This document shows, one piece after another, positions 23,214-34,635 of a stretch of 64,000 nucleotides of DNA. Origin of the DNA: Cephalotus follicularis (Eukaryota > Streptophyta > Magnoliopsida > Oxalidales > Cephalotaceae); assembly GCA_001972305.1 (NCBI GenBank), contig BDDD01000051.1, positions 724,113-788,112 on the forward strand, in the 5' to 3' direction. The position numbers and the translations under genes are program-made. A model generated the notes under the pieces. That model was not told the origin of the DNA and ran no database searches. It saw only the letters and a list, made by a program, of their open reading frames with translations. How positions within the stretch are numbered: the stretch's first letter is position 1; each line of letters opens with the position of its first letter.

Positions 23214-23567
23214 ATGAGCCTCGATTGCCTTTCATGCCAAGTTCTACAAAGGACAAACTCAGACAATGAATTAGAACATGTCCCAAGAAAGCCTTATAGG
23301 GAAACATGTTTTGCAATGGTTGAGAGAGGAAGTTGGTCAGGGAATTTAAACCCACCACCCCCACCATATGAGAAAATGAGAAGCGGTAAATCTATGTTGA
23401 TTGAGAAAGTGAAGAAGGGTCATCGCCGGCTACATAGCACAGGGACTGTGGCATTTGAAGGATCAGGTGAACCAAGGTTGGTGAGGAGCTGTGGAATGAG
23501 AAGGGATTGGAGCTTTGAGGATTTAAGAGACAGGGACAAGAAGAGAAAAGAAGGGATTGCATATTAA
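23214..23567 (+). CDS. Small plant-specific protein of unknown function (117 aa)
   Basis: The chosen start is the ATG at 23214 (MSLDCLSCQVLQRTNSD). Upstream in-frame residues (MLWLA, TTG start) are not conserved in style with known relatives. The protein has a Cys pair near the N-terminus (DCLSCQ), a Pro-rich segment (PPPPPYEKMRSGKS) in the middle, a basic His/Arg patch (KKGHRRLHSTG), and a conserved-looking end, LVRSCGMRRDWSFEDLR. I recall intronless Arabidopsis-type uncharacterised proteins with the same order (SL(D/N)CL.CQ, PPP.Y.K.R, RSSGMRRDWSFEDLR). The function is unknown. There is no signal peptide or membrane segment. The reading frame is intact with a normal stop. It is most likely a real gene. 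Confidence 0.75.
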   Translation: MSLDCLSCQVLQRTNSDNELEHVPRKPYRETCFAMVERGSWSGNLNPPPPPYEKMRSGKSMLIEKVKKGHRRLHSTGTVAFEGSGEPRLVRSCGMRRDWSFEDLRDRDKKRKEGIAY

Positions 23568-25218
23568 TAGACTTGTTGCCATTGCCAATACTATGCATGC
23601 ATGGCTACAACGCCATGTTTATTACATTATCTTATGAAGTTTTTTTCTTTTTTAACTTTTTATATTCTCTTTTCCTAGATTGAGTTCATGGAAATCACAG
23701 GCTAAAGTTTGTTGAATGGATGGAATGGGGTTTAGTTTTCAATATTTGCATGCAAATTTGTACTCTTAATATCTGATAGTTTTCTCATGTCACTGATGCA
23801 TTTTCCGTTGTATTAAATTGCACAAAGATTACATATATGATAATTTATCTTGTGTTAAAGAAAGGAGTATTCATAGAAACTATCGCTCACTGATGAGGAG
23901 GGGCTAATAAACGATATCAATAAATGATCATGGACCATTATCTCCTTCATTTAAAAACCTTAAGGGGTTCTTTCATGGAATCTTAAATTTTTTTAGAGCA
24001 TCTTATTAAGAATTTCCAAGATTTTCATGTTTGTTTCGTAGAATTATCAACGATTTCTAGAAATCTTTAATTATAATGAGAATCACTTTCCAAAAAATAA
24101 AAAAGATAGAATGTAACTTTCCCATTGGAATGTATTCTCTTACCCTTTATACTCTTATTATTTGATTTGAGATATCAAATATTCCTTCAATATTACAAAA
24201 GTTACATAGTCATTAAAACAAACATCCCAAAAATTTCAATCGGTTCAGCTCAAATAAAAAATAAATAAATCCGAGGATTTAATAATTTATGTATGGACTA
24301 ACTCCTACCATATACATGAATATTACACCAGCAAGAACCGTACAAATCAATGGCATATTTGAGATGAGGATGATCATACAAAACGGGCAGGTTGGTTACA
24401 CAATGTATTGAATGAAAAGATAGCAGAATAAATGATTGCGTCTTCCACGAGAAAAAGTCAAGAAAATCAATAACAGAGCATTAAGTATAATCAAAATGGC
24501 TCAAGCATAATTCTGTTTCTCTCTTCACTTAAATAAGGTAAACCACCAGCACCATCAGTTATGAAGAATGGGGCCGCATTGCATTCAAAAGCCTCCACTC
24601 CTAACCAAAAACTGAGCAAATAAATAAAATAGACTCATACATTACATAACATGATTCAGCTAAACATATTAATGGAATGACAATATAATATTTAACATGG
24701 AAGCGATAAGTCGTCCAGTGTTGTACAAAATTACATACTGATATAATCACAAGAAATTCACGTCAAAGTTGAAATTTATGTTCAACACCTAGATACAGAA
24801 ATGCTCAGATGATAAGCAAAACTGTAAGATGTACTAGAAGAGAGTCATTACTTTTCAACAAAGATGGGCTTCATTATATTTTGCCTTCAATGTTGAAGCA
24901 TATATTATAGACTCATTCCAGATTATGATTTACTTCCACATTTTATGATTCCTTGCGCGAAATCTGGCAGTAACAAGAATGATAACTATGTTTGGGGTAT
25001 GTTTCTTTGACGGCCATCTACCTCTGCACCAACAAAGTTGTTAACAAACAACCCATAAGTGGAAGAAAAGACTCTGTATCATCTCTTCCTAATGACATGA
25101 CTGACTGGCTTACCAAATAAAAATCACAGCTTTTGATTCTTCCGCAGTCATATATCAGCTGATTCCGTCGTTCATTTCTGTAGGATGTCCATCTCTCATC
25201 AGTTTGTTGATGACAACT
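23568..25218. other. Intergenic and 3' regions, no further gene
   Basis: This spans the 3' flank of the small gene and, towards 25218, the probable 3' UTR of the minus-strand gene. No further ORF is supported. Confidence 0.5.
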
Positions 25219-25827
25219 TCAGTTTTTATTGTTCTTATTTCTCGCTTCTGCTTTCCAATCTCTTCTACCAATAATAGGCTTCTGTGTTTCACAATTAACT
25301 GGACTAAAAGATTTCTCATGAAGAATGTTCCTTTCCAGTGGTGAGTCTACCATAGTTCCTGAGGCCACACAGACGGTCTGGATTCCATTAGTTAAAGTCG
25401 GGGGAGGGGTAGCAAAATTAGCTGTGCTGTCTTGATATTTGCGTGCATGTGCTCTTCTAGCATCTTTCTTCCAATCTCGTTTACAATGTATGCGGGTTAT
25501 GCAAGCATTATGATTGCCATTTAGTTGCAGTTCTACTTGAGGACCATGTACTAGCAGTTCTACTTGAGGACCATCTAGTTGCAGTTCTACTTGTGGACCA
25601 TTTAGTTGCAGTTCTACTTGAGGAGTAGTTGATTGATTTATTACTGAAGACCTCTTTTTTTCTGCTTCGAGGCGCTTTTTGGCCCTGTATCTGCGCTGCC
25701 GTTCTCGGTTCTTTAGGCGACGAAGCATAATATCACTGCGGCTTTTGGTGCAATCTCTCTGATCAAGAGGCTTTGTCATGTAATTATCTTGTGTTCCAGA
25801 TGCATCCATGTTTTGCCCGTCCTCCAT
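25219..25827 (-). CDS. Basic-region protein with nonapeptide repeats, function unknown
   Basis: The protein has 202 residues and starts MEDGQNMDASG. Residues about 33-57 form a strongly basic stretch, LRRLKNRERQRRYRAKKRLE, resembling a bZIP basic region but without a convincing heptad leucine zipper after it. Similar KNRERQRRYRA(R/K)KR segments occur in uncharacterised plant nuclear proteins. Four tandem copies of a nine-residue unit (PQVELQLNG and variants) follow at about 69-104. Two related Lys/Arg motifs, CKRDWKKDARR (about 114-124) and GRRDWKAEARN (about 188-198), may be a duplicated short domain. Nuclear location and DNA or RNA binding are inferred from composition. A leader intron (25847-27303) and a (GA)n-rich first exon lie upstream. 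The frame is intact. Confidence 0.75.
   Translation of the reverse strand: MEDGQNMDASGTQDNYMTKPLDQRDCTKSRSDIMLRRLKNRERQRRYRAKKRLEAEKKRSSVINQSTTPQVELQLNGPQVELQLDGPQVELLVHGPQVELQLNGNHNACITRIHCKRDWKKDARRAHARKYQDSTANFATPPPTLTNGIQTVCVASGTMVDSPLERNILHEKSFSPVNCETQKPIIGRRDWKAEARNKNNKN
25518..25623 (-). repeat. 27-bp tandem repeats coding PQVELQLNG
   Basis: About four units of 27 bp (GGACCATCTAGTTGCAGTTC-type) keep the reading frame and differ at a few positions, one giving PQVELLVHG. Repeat number may vary between alleles. Confidence 0.9.
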
Positions 25828-25846
25828 TTCAGATAATGATTAGCAA

Positions 25847-27303
25847 CTGCATGACTGAAACTAGTTAACGAGTAACCTAATGATGATTAGCATTTGTCCA
25901 CCAATTGGAATGAAATTAATTCCCATTAATTACCACAGAATTAAATTTGCTGTCCTTGTAAAACCGGTTGATTACCATTCCATCCGTCCAATGCACCAAC
26001 TATTCAATCAGTGAAAGGAATGCAGCATTGCTTGCACTCTCTGCACATCCAGTAACAAATGCTTCAAGTTGCCTTGTAAGTAAATGAAATATGAAAACTA
26101 AACAATCACACAACATCATTCACAAGCTAGAAAAAGATATAAAGAAATTTTAGAGAATGCATGATTAAAAAGCAGCAGAAACTTTTTTTATAGTGTTCCA
26201 CCACATATTCCACATAATTGTTGTCTCACCGATGACTTTGAACTCTAAATGACCCGGCTCCATTAAGCGTTAAAAACAGATGAACCATATCTACATTATA
26301 TATGTAGTCAATCAACCATGCTCACTCATAAATCAACTTTTTACAAAAAGATTAGCCATCTGTGTATTTTTTACTTTTTAACATAATAGAAAGGTTTCGC
26401 CAAGTGTGTATATTGTCTTTAACATTACATTTATAGCAAGATTCTGTAAAGTTTTTGCCTCTTGCTCTGTTGGTCAGTAAATGATAGTCATAGATTCTCG
26501 AGTATGTTTGACCAATTATTCTCAAATTGTCATAGCAAAATACACAATGCATTAAAATTTGACTTTTCTCCTCGTAAGAAAAACAAAAACAAAAAAACTG
26601 GATTCTCTACGGATATGCAATAATTTTCAGTACTTTATACTTTATTGTTTTATCTAAATTAGCTTTTCCTATGTCTGGCATTTGAAATGATTCTCTTCAT
26701 CCCTCACAGTTGATAGCTTTTAAGCTATACAATGTAGTGTAAAAATCGGAAAGTTTCTTCAGTGAGTGTCAAATAGACACATCTATTATTCTATCAGATA
26801 ATCTAAAAATCCATCCATTTACTACTTGGACTATGTTCTTGAAACATAAAAGCAACTAGTAGGCGTATTCTGGTAACTTTGGATAGTTAAATATCCAATA
26901 TTCATGTAAAACACTGATTAAGGAGCAATTCAGGAGAAAAAAAATCTAATCTCTTGAATAGATTTATTATCCTGGTTTGTAATCTGAAGAATTATAGCCC
27001 CATTTGGTACATATTTGACGCTAAAACATTGCAAGAAGATCAGAGTGACCACCCAGCAGTTGGTCATTAGTCAATAGTATATCAAATCTAAATACACAAT
27101 CTTATAAATAAAGCCAAATATTAGAGTAAAGCAACCCTTTAACTTCAATCTTAGTACACAACTAAAGAAAGGCAAATACCCAAAAAAAAGATGAAGAAGA
27201 GAGATCCCTATATATCAAGCGATAAATTTAAGAGGCAGGTCACGAAATAATGAAACAGTCTCAGTTTGGGAAAAAAGGCAAAAGAGAGATATAATAAGAG
27301 TAC
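25847..27303 (-). other. Probable 5'-UTR intron of the basic-region gene
   Basis: On the minus strand a GACGAG|GTACTC donor lies at 27303 and a GTCATGCAG|TTG acceptor at 25847, 19 bp before the ATG at 25827. The sequence between is AT-rich without ORFs. The upstream exon (about 27304-27420) is CT-rich, as in plant leaders. Predicted from splice-site appearance only. Confidence 0.55.
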
Positions 27304-27345
27304 CTCGTCAATAGTGGAAAGTGAAGGCCCTTGTTTTGTGATTTT

Positions 27346-27350
27346 GAGGG

Positions 27351-27382
<32 letters not shown>
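27346..27382. repeat. (GA)n microsatellite in first exon
   Basis: An imperfect GAGAGA run, CT on the transcribed strand, lies in the probable 5' UTR of the minus-strand gene. Confidence 0.85.
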
Positions 27383-27502
27383 AGAAGTTTAGGTTTAGGT
27401 TTTTGTTTGTAGAAACTGAGAAAACGGAGATTGTTGTCGGGTTAAGGAAGATACAGAAGCGAGGCGAAAACTAAGCATTTGTTTTAATAATTTCAACATT
27501 AC

Positions 27503-27697
27503 TGTAAAGCAGCCGCTGCCACAGCCGCCAGCATAGTAAATTACTATTCTAAACACTATTCCAACAAACTCCTATAAATAGGAATGTAATGTTAAGAAGA
27601 AATTAATAAATTTATAATAATAAATCTCTTATTCTCTCTGAATCTCTCTATAGTATAATTTTATTTTGTGAGTTAATAATCCCAGAAGTTTATAACA
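27503..27697 (+). mobile_element. Copia LTR (left copy)
   Basis: The LTR starts TGTAAAGCAG and ends AGAAGTTTATAACA, followed by CGTTATCAGCACGAG, a known plant Copia leader and primer-site type. It shares a core (CTCCTATAAATAGGAATGTA, then AATGTTAAGAAGAAATTAA) with the LTR at 42173-42385. The TATA box CTATAAATAG lies in this core. The 5' third differs from the right copy, so the two may be sister copies rather than the two ends of one insertion. Confidence 0.75.
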
Positions 27698-27790
27698 CGT
27701 TATCAGCACGAGACTCTACCCAATTTTGAATCTTAAATGGGCTAAGCAAGTGGAAGTCCTAAATGGCTAAGGTATAAGTTGGATTATGTG
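27698..27790 (+). other. Copia leader remnant
   Basis: Primer-site-like sequence and a leader with ATGGGCTAAG and ATGGCTAAGG, where a Copia gag would start. The gag frame is closed after a few codons and the sequence passes into the Gypsy LTR. The right boundary is approximate. Confidence 0.45.
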
Positions 27791-30700
27791 TTATTTATAA
27801 GACTTTAAAGCCCAATTCTCATTTTTTTTAAGCATGGCCGAAATTGCATTAAGTAAGGCCCAAATTATTCCTTAGCAAACACCAACTTCGGGCCAAATAA
27901 TTTCAAGCCCTCTTCCTTGTTTTGTGCATCCGAAATTACATGAGGTAATGGCCCAAATATTTCATTCTTTTTACAAGAACTTCGGCTCACATGCTAGGTA
28001 ATTCTCTAAGTCTCTAGAAAATGCCGTATGCTTCATGTTATAAGGATTTTAACTGGTCAAAACAACGGCATTTTCAATTGCTCTCTTGGCCAATGTCTTC
28101 TCCCACATTTGGAGCTCTCAAATTCTTCTTCATTTCTTTAAGGAACAAACTAGAAATTTATCTCTCCTTCATCCTTCAAATTAATCCAGGTAAGCTCTAC
28201 TAATATTTTTTTTATTGTATTGCTTGAGATGTTCATACTCCCAGTATATCATTTTGGGTTATAGTCAGATTTTTAGGTAAATGATATATCATAATAATTA
28301 TGATCATAGTTCATAGTAATTAGAGTAAGATAGCATGAGTTAATTCTTTCCTTACCCCCATATTATTTCTTGGAAAAATTCGGGTTCCATGTAGGGGTAG
28401 TAAAATTGATATTTATATGGTTTAAAAGGAGGATTAATGGACATTAGTAAGCATGTGTTAAGAAATGAGTGAAGTATATTAACTTTTTAGTGTGCTCCTT
28501 TCATCTTTTAATTTTTTGCATTTAAGTGGCAGTGAAGAAAGATGAATAAATTCTTTTTTTTGGAATGTTAATAAGTTGGGAATTATGTATATGTTAGGTT
28601 GTTGAAGAGACAAATTATATATATCTATGATAGATTGGATGGAAATTTTGAAGTTGATTTCACTGGGGTTTTGAAGATGATTATAGTTGTTAGTGAGTTG
28701 AACTTACATAAATTGCTTGCTATTTTGATCTCTTAAAAATTCTGGTTTTGCAATTTTCGTTTACCAGATTTCAGCAACTTTTTAACCTTTTGTTTTGATC
28801 ATATCTTCTGTTTTAATCATTGTTTTGGACTGAAATTTTTACATGATAATCCTCCATGAGTCTAGTTACTGTCCTTAAAATTTCAATTGGATTGGATGAG
28901 CGAATCATTATCAAATAATTTATTTGTGTGGCTGGGTTAAGCATAAAATTTCTGTTGCGGTAAATTTGTATCGTCTTGTTTCCTTTGCTCTATCTTGTGA
29001 TCTAACCGTCATATCAACTTTATTTCGAGACATAATGTTTTTATACATGTCTAGTTTATGTGTGTGCCAAAAATCACTACACTAGAATGGTTGAATTGAG
29101 TTATTAGTGCATATCGGCAACTTAAGCCGCCATTTCGTCGAAATGACGTTTTAGTCACTTTTCGGACCTAGAGTGGTCCGATTGATTTGAAATTTTAATG
29201 GTAGACCTTAGGATAGGTTTAAATATTGCCTGTAAAGTTTCGTGCCAAACGGACTTGGTTTAGACCTAAAAGTGTGAAGTTACGCTAAAAATCGTTTTAA
29301 AATGGCAATTTTACAAAGGAGCATATAGCTCTGCTTATCCGTTTGAATTGATTTTTGAACAGAAGACTCTTAGATATGTTTAAACACATTCCTGAAAGTT
29401 TGGTGTCAAAGGGATATGATTTTGATAAAAAAGTCTCGTTTTTTGCAGTTTTTACGGAAAAAGAGTTCAAACCTTAGTTTTTCAAAGTAGCTCATAGCTC
29501 CGGTTATCGGTTTGACTTCATTTTTCAGTGGTAGGCTCTTGGGTAGGAATAAATACCTTTTCCAAAGTTTCAACTCCATTGGATCTTGAAAAATGGTAAA
29601 TGAGCATTAACTTTTGCTTTTGCGGAAAACACGTTTAGCAACGACTTTACAAAGGAGACTAAAGCTCAGCTTGTCGGTTTCACTTGATTTTTGAATGACA
29701 GAATACTGGGATCTTTTAATTATGATCTGGAAAGTTTCACTTCAATACGACATGCTAATGCATAAAGTAGCTCATATGTACATTTCATGCATTCTATATG
29801 TTTAAGCGTAAGAAACGTAATTAATGAGATATCTATATAATGCTATTGTAGACAAGAATTCTGTATCCGATCCGGAGCAATCGGGGGCCTAGTCTGTAGT
29901 AATCGACTTCAAAAATCAGTGAGTGGGATATTCCCTTCCTTATTTTATTGTCTTTGAGATTCTTGTATCATATGTGCCCCTTGTATTCATGATTTGTGAT
30001 AGTCCGGTCGGGATTTGGATCCCGTATTTCATTTCGATACTCATTATCCCATAGTTGTGATATGTGATGTTTTTGATGTGTATATGGTTATTCTGGTTCT
30101 GGGTGACAATGTCACTTTCCCTGATGTTTGTCATTGTGGCATGTGATATTGTGTTTTATATTCTGATGCTGGTACCCTTATAGTGTTGCTTACATGTACA
30201 CCCATCGTAAAGGGTGGGGTACATGCCGCTTACACGCATGCCCTTGGTGGTTGTGGGGTGCGTGCCGCTTACCATAGGCACTCTGCACCGGTGTATGAAG
30301 GATGATGTACACATCCTGTAGCCTATTGGCCTGATATTATTGCTGCAGCTATTATCATATTATGATGGTATATATATGATTATAACATTATAGTTGTACC
30401 GGCATCTCCAGATTTTGTGTTATGTGGGCACATTTCTTGAGTTTTGACTGTTTTCATTGGATTTACTTGTTTATATCTAGAGGTTGTATTCTTTCTTTTA
30501 ATTATGTTATTTACTTTTACTATTGAGTTTTTAAGTTTGTGGAGACTTATTGTAATGTAATTTCTTTCTTGTGTTTATTTGACATTATCTTTGGAATGTA
30601 TTTTGATCCTTATATATTTCCTTCAGCACATCCCGATTCTTGTGGGATGTATCAGGGAATGCTTTGTCCTTACTCACTTAGTCATTTGGACTAACCCCCC

Positions 30701-31258
30701 ACAGATTTCTTTTGCAGTTAAAGTAGCAGCAAACGATCCAGTTGTTCCACTAGTACGGTAGTAGCAAGTCTGGAGGTAGACCACAAGCCTAAGCACCATT
30801 CACTGGCAGTCATGGCCGGTTCCAAATGCATACAATGGGGCATTTTGGGTTATTTTGTTATATGAGATAGTTAGTACTAGTTGTGTTACTGTCTCATTTT
30901 TTGAATAATTGTGATTATATGGTGGTGTGATGAGACAGGTATTATTTTGATGATCCTGTGACAAATTAGAACTAGAATGAACTGTTGATTCCTCCTTCAG
31001 GAGTGTGGAATATATGAACTGTGATTTTTCTACAGGTGAAAATTTTGGGAAATGCCCATTTTTAGGGGGAACTCTTGCAGTTTTTCTGCAGGAATTTCCA
31101 CCATATACATTGGATAAATAATGATAATAAATAAGATAATTGTTATGGTTATGAGATTTAAATATGAAGGCTGAGTAGAAACGGTGATAATAGAGCTAAG
31201 AAGTCAAGTATGGCACAGCTCGTCAGTTAGGGTAAGGTTAAAGGGACGGGTCGTGTCA
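27791..31258 (+). mobile_element. Large Gypsy-type LTR (about 3.4 kb), probably solo
   Basis: No coding ORF. The sequence has features common to long chromovirus LTRs: repeated TTTGATCATATCTTCTGTTTTA-like blocks, short duplicated motifs at 30185-30285 (CTTACATGTACACCC / CTTACACGCATGCCC), and the 3' end GGGACGGGTCGTGTCA at 31258. It ends exactly where Copia integrase sequence begins (CTGTTCCTCACG). Blocks at 28740-29100 are homologous to 43240-43600. The left boundary is uncertain (about 27790). The name 'solo' reflects the absence of gag or pol beside it. Confidence 0.6.
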
Positions 31259-31383
31259 CTGTTCCTCACGTACACACCCAAAATGGGTTAGCCGAATCTC
31301 TTATAAAGAGACTTCAATTGATTGCTCGTCCTTTATTGATGAGGTCAAAGTTACCCATTTCAGCTTGGGGACATGCGATATTG
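31259..31383 (+). pseudogene. Copia integrase fragment fused to gag
   Basis: This stretch encodes an integrase core segment (HVHTQNGLAESLIKRL...) almost identical to 33280-33366 but continuing 17 bp further (SAWGHAIL). At 31383/31384 it joins in frame to gag codons (YEYLTVENP). It is misplaced: integrase lies downstream of gag in Copia. The join probably arose by recombination or template switching between copies. Confidence 0.8.
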
Positions 31384-32253
31384 TATGAGTATCTAACTGT
31401 TGAAAATCCACTTGAATTGTGGCAAAACCTAAATGATAGGTTTGAGCACTTGAAAGCTGTTGTATTGCCAAAGGCATCGAATGATTGAGCACAACTACGA
31501 TTTCAAGACTTTAAAACAGTTTCGGAATATAATTCCACGTTGTTCAAAATTGTATCACAATTAAAGATGTGTGGTGAAGTTATCACCGAGGATATGTTGC
31601 TGGAGAAAACATATCGAACATTTCATGCATCCAATGTGTTACTGCAACAACAGTATATGTTGCACGAGTTCAAGAAATATCGTGAACTAATTGGATCTCT
31701 TCTTATTGCGGAGCAAAATAATGAATTACTCCTGTAAAATCATGAAAATCGTCTGACTGGTTCAGCCCCTTTACCAGAGGTAAATGTAACCTCGTCAGAC
31801 TTTAGAGGACAAGGAAGAGGGCGTGGACGTGGACGTGGAAGAGGACGTGGCAGTGAAAGAAATCAAAATTTCTTGGGGCCACGTAATAATAATAGCATGA
31901 AATGGCAAAATCCTGATACAAAATAACGTCAAAAGTGGCGCAATCCTGGACAATCCAGTAAGGATGAACAAACCCAAAATAAAAAGGGTAATTACAACTG
32001 ATGTGGTATGGAAGGTCATTGGTACCGTGCTTGTCGCACAGCGAAGCCTTGGGTCGACTTATATCAAGCTTCTCTAAAAGAGAATGACAAACGAATTGAA
32101 ACAAATTTTATAGGTCATTGTGACCCTTTGGAAACTACGCAATCAGACATTGGTTCAATGGGTATAACCCATTTGGACATTGTTGATTTCGTAACTGATC
32201 CAAACGAGAAAATGAATCAAGTAATTGTCGACGAAGACTTCTATCTCGGTTGA
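31384..32253 (+). pseudogene. Copia Gag (5'-truncated, stops)
   Basis: The frame encodes a plant Copia Gag of the UBN2 / Retrotran_gag_2 type: LWQNLNDRFEHLKAVVLPKA, then QDFKTVSEYNSTLFKI. A Gly/Arg-rich stretch (GQGRGRGRGRGRGRG) and a CCHC knuckle (CGMEGHWYRAC, first Cys replaced by a stop) follow. The N-terminus is missing, replaced by the integrase fragment. In-frame stops lie at 31486, 31735, 31924 and 31999 with no frameshift. The normal Gag terminator is the TGA at 32251-32253, directly inside a candidate intron. Confidence 0.85.
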
Positions 32254-32356
32254 TGTTATGTGCTATTGTTTTAATGTTTATCACTTTTGAATAAAGTGCT
32301 TATGAAGTTAAATATAATATAGTTATATTTATTAACATGTGTGTTTTTATCTATAG
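32249..32356 (+). other. Candidate 108-nt in-frame intron between gag and pol
   Basis: A GT donor (CTCG|GTTGATG) at 32249 and an AG acceptor (TTTTTATCTATAG|ATC) at 32356 flank AT-rich, T-rich sequence of 108 nt, a multiple of three. Unspliced RNA ends Gag at the TGA two codons in. Spliced RNA would join Gag to the protease in the same frame. This could set the Gag to Gag-Pol ratio by intron retention. Splicing itself is inferred. Confidence 0.55.
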
Positions 32357-33366
32357 ATCATCATACAATGAATACTGGAGATATATGCATAGCTGACAGT
32401 GCAACAACACACACAATACTCCAGAGTGAAAAATATTTTTCACATTTGACAATAGCAAAGGCTAATGTTGGAATAATTTCTGGTACATTAGACCTAATTA
32501 AAGGTTCTGGGATGTCCAACTTTGTGTTATCAAATGGAGCACAAATGCGCATCACAGATGTTTTATATTCGACAAAGTCTAGAAGAAACTTGCTTAGTTT
32601 CAAAGATATTCGCCGAAATGGTTATCATATTGAAACCACAAATGAAAATGGCAAAAAATATCATTATATCACTGGTAATGCTTCCGGCCGAAAGTAAATA
32701 TTGGAGAAACTCCCTGGGCTTTCTTCTGGGCTATACATTATGAAAATTAGAGCAATTGATTCTCATAATGTTGTGGATTCAAAAGTCATAGACTTAAAAT
32801 GGTTCATGATTTGGCATGAACGGCTAGGCCACCCAGGTGTGACGATGATGCGTCGAATGATTGAAAGTTCACATGGCCATCCACTTAAAAAGCAGAAAAT
32901 GCTATTGAATAATGAGAACCATTGCGTTGCTTGTTCGCAAGGAAAACTCATTATAAGACCATCTACAACAAAAGTGGTTGTAGAATCTCCAAAATTCTTA
33001 TAGAGAATTCAAGGAGATATTTGTGGACCGATTAATCCACCATCTGGACCATTTCGATATTTCATGGTCTTAATAGATGCATCAATAAGATGGTCGCATG
33101 TATGCTTACTTTCAACTCACAATGTTTCATTTGCGAGACTATTGGCTCAAATAAATAAATTACGAGCACAATTTTCAGATCATCCTATAAAGTCTATTCG
33201 ACTAGATAATGCTGCTGAATTTTGTTCCAAAGCATTTGATGAATATTGCATGGCAATAGGAATTACCATTGAACATCCTGTTCCTCACGTACACACACAA
33301 AATGGGTTAGCCGAATCTCTTATAAAGAGACTTCAATTAATTGCTCGTCCTTTATTGATGAGGTCA
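32357..33366 (+). pseudogene. Copia protease and integrase N-half, truncated
   Basis: The same frame continues with GDICIADSATTHTIL (protease active site, DSATT in place of the commoner DSGAT, frequent in this plant group). The integrase zinc region follows (H...H at WHERLGHPG, C...C at CVACSQGK), then the integrase core (VLIDASIRWSHVCLLS, then EHPVPHVHTQNGLAE). Stops lie at 32695 and 33001. It ends abruptly at GAGGTCAAA where the SIRE LTR begins. The rest of integrase and most of reverse transcriptase of this element are absent. Confidence 0.85.
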
Positions 33367-34016
33367 AAAAATAATTGAATAAACACAAACACACAATTGC
33401 GGAAATGTAAAGAGTGTAGGGTTTAGAGATTGCAAACGGATATATAGTGGTTCTAGCAGTCGACTGGATGCTCTGTTCCAGTCGGCTGTTGGCCTAAAAT
33501 TGGAGATTACAAAAGCTACTGCCTGGAATTGCACAATTGAAAACAGTCGGCTGGAGTCCCTGGCAGTCGACTAGACCCCCTGGCAGTCGACTGGTCCCCT
33601 GCTTCAGTCGGCTGGATTGGGTGTTGAAATGTTGCAGAAGCTACTGCCTGAAATTGTACCCCATGGCAGTCGACTGGTGTCCTGTGACAGTCGACTGGAT
33701 TGCCTGGTAGTCGACTGGACCACTGTGGCAGTCGACTGGATTGGTGTTCCTGCAGATTTTGAGTTTGGTTGAAGAAGCAGTCGACTATATAACCTTTGGA
33801 AGTCGACTCCTAACCTTGGCGGTCGACTGGATTGCTTTCCAGTCGGCTGTCTTGACCTGTTTCTGCATAACAGTTCTTGGCACAACTTTGGACATAAGAT
33901 CAAGTGAGTATATAACGTTATACTTTAAAGAATTATGCATACAAGTTAATCTATATTTGTTAATCATAAAAAAAACATATGTAAATGCAATTAAACGGGG
34001 TGGCAAAGGCCAACAA
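33367..34016 (-). repeat. SIRE 3' LTR, truncated at its outer end
   Basis: It aligns to 40654-41300. The outermost 64 bp present in the other LTR (40590-40653) are missing where it meets the host Copia at 33366. The inner end is ...GGCCAACA at 34016, next to the polypurine tract. Confidence 0.9.
33456..33850. repeat. CAGTCGACTG palindrome array in SIRE 3' LTR
   Basis: About fourteen copies of GCAGTCGACTGG or close variants (CAGTCGGCTG, AAGTCGACTC) occur in about 395 bp of U3. Spacing is irregular, often 15-30 bp. CAGTCGACTG is a perfect 10-bp palindrome. A TATATAA lies inside the array at about 33786. Confidence 0.9.
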
Positions 34017-34031
34017 TCTCCCCCTTTTTGA
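34017..34031 (-). other. SIRE polypurine tract
   Basis: The minus strand reads CAAAAAGGGGGAGAT directly before the 3' LTR start (TGTTGGCC), the usual plus-strand primer site. Confidence 0.85.
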
Positions 34032-34635
34032 TGATTGACAAAACATGCATATTTTGCATAAATCTTGACGAATTTTACCCAATTTAGTTCCAAAGTCCAA
34101 ATTTACCAATATAGGCATATCCAATGCAGTCGTCATAACAAAGTACACTTGCTCAATGCAAGATTTCAAGCCATCTCATCAATATGCAATAAATTCATTA
34201 TATGCAATGCATTTCAATATGCAAAATATAAATCTCTCCCCCTTTTTGTCAAACTACAAAAAGAGAGACGGAAGCTCCCCCTCAATTATAGCACGGATTG
34301 AAGAGCTCCCCCTCAACATATGCATTCAAAGGCAATTTTATCAATAAGAACATTGCACTAAGAGAGATCAATTAAGATTGAGGCACAATTCCATTAAACA
34401 CTTGAAGTATATATAAAAGTGCATTTACCACATTGTAAAGAAATCAAAGCAATAATAAGACACATTGTAATTCCATACATAAAACATTAAAGATCAAAGT
34501 ATTTTAACATTGAATACTTAAAGCTTGAAGTACATAATCCACATTGTCTTATACATAACCAAGGAAATTTAAATAAAGACAATACACAAGCAAAGTTTCA
34601 AAATACAATGAAAAGATGATAATGCAAATGTAAGC

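Noticed and set aside
33456-33850. Array resembling a CRISPR locus (short palindromic repeats with spacers)
   Set aside because: Spacer lengths are irregular, the array is repeated in the other LTR with the same spacers, and this is a plant retrotransposon.
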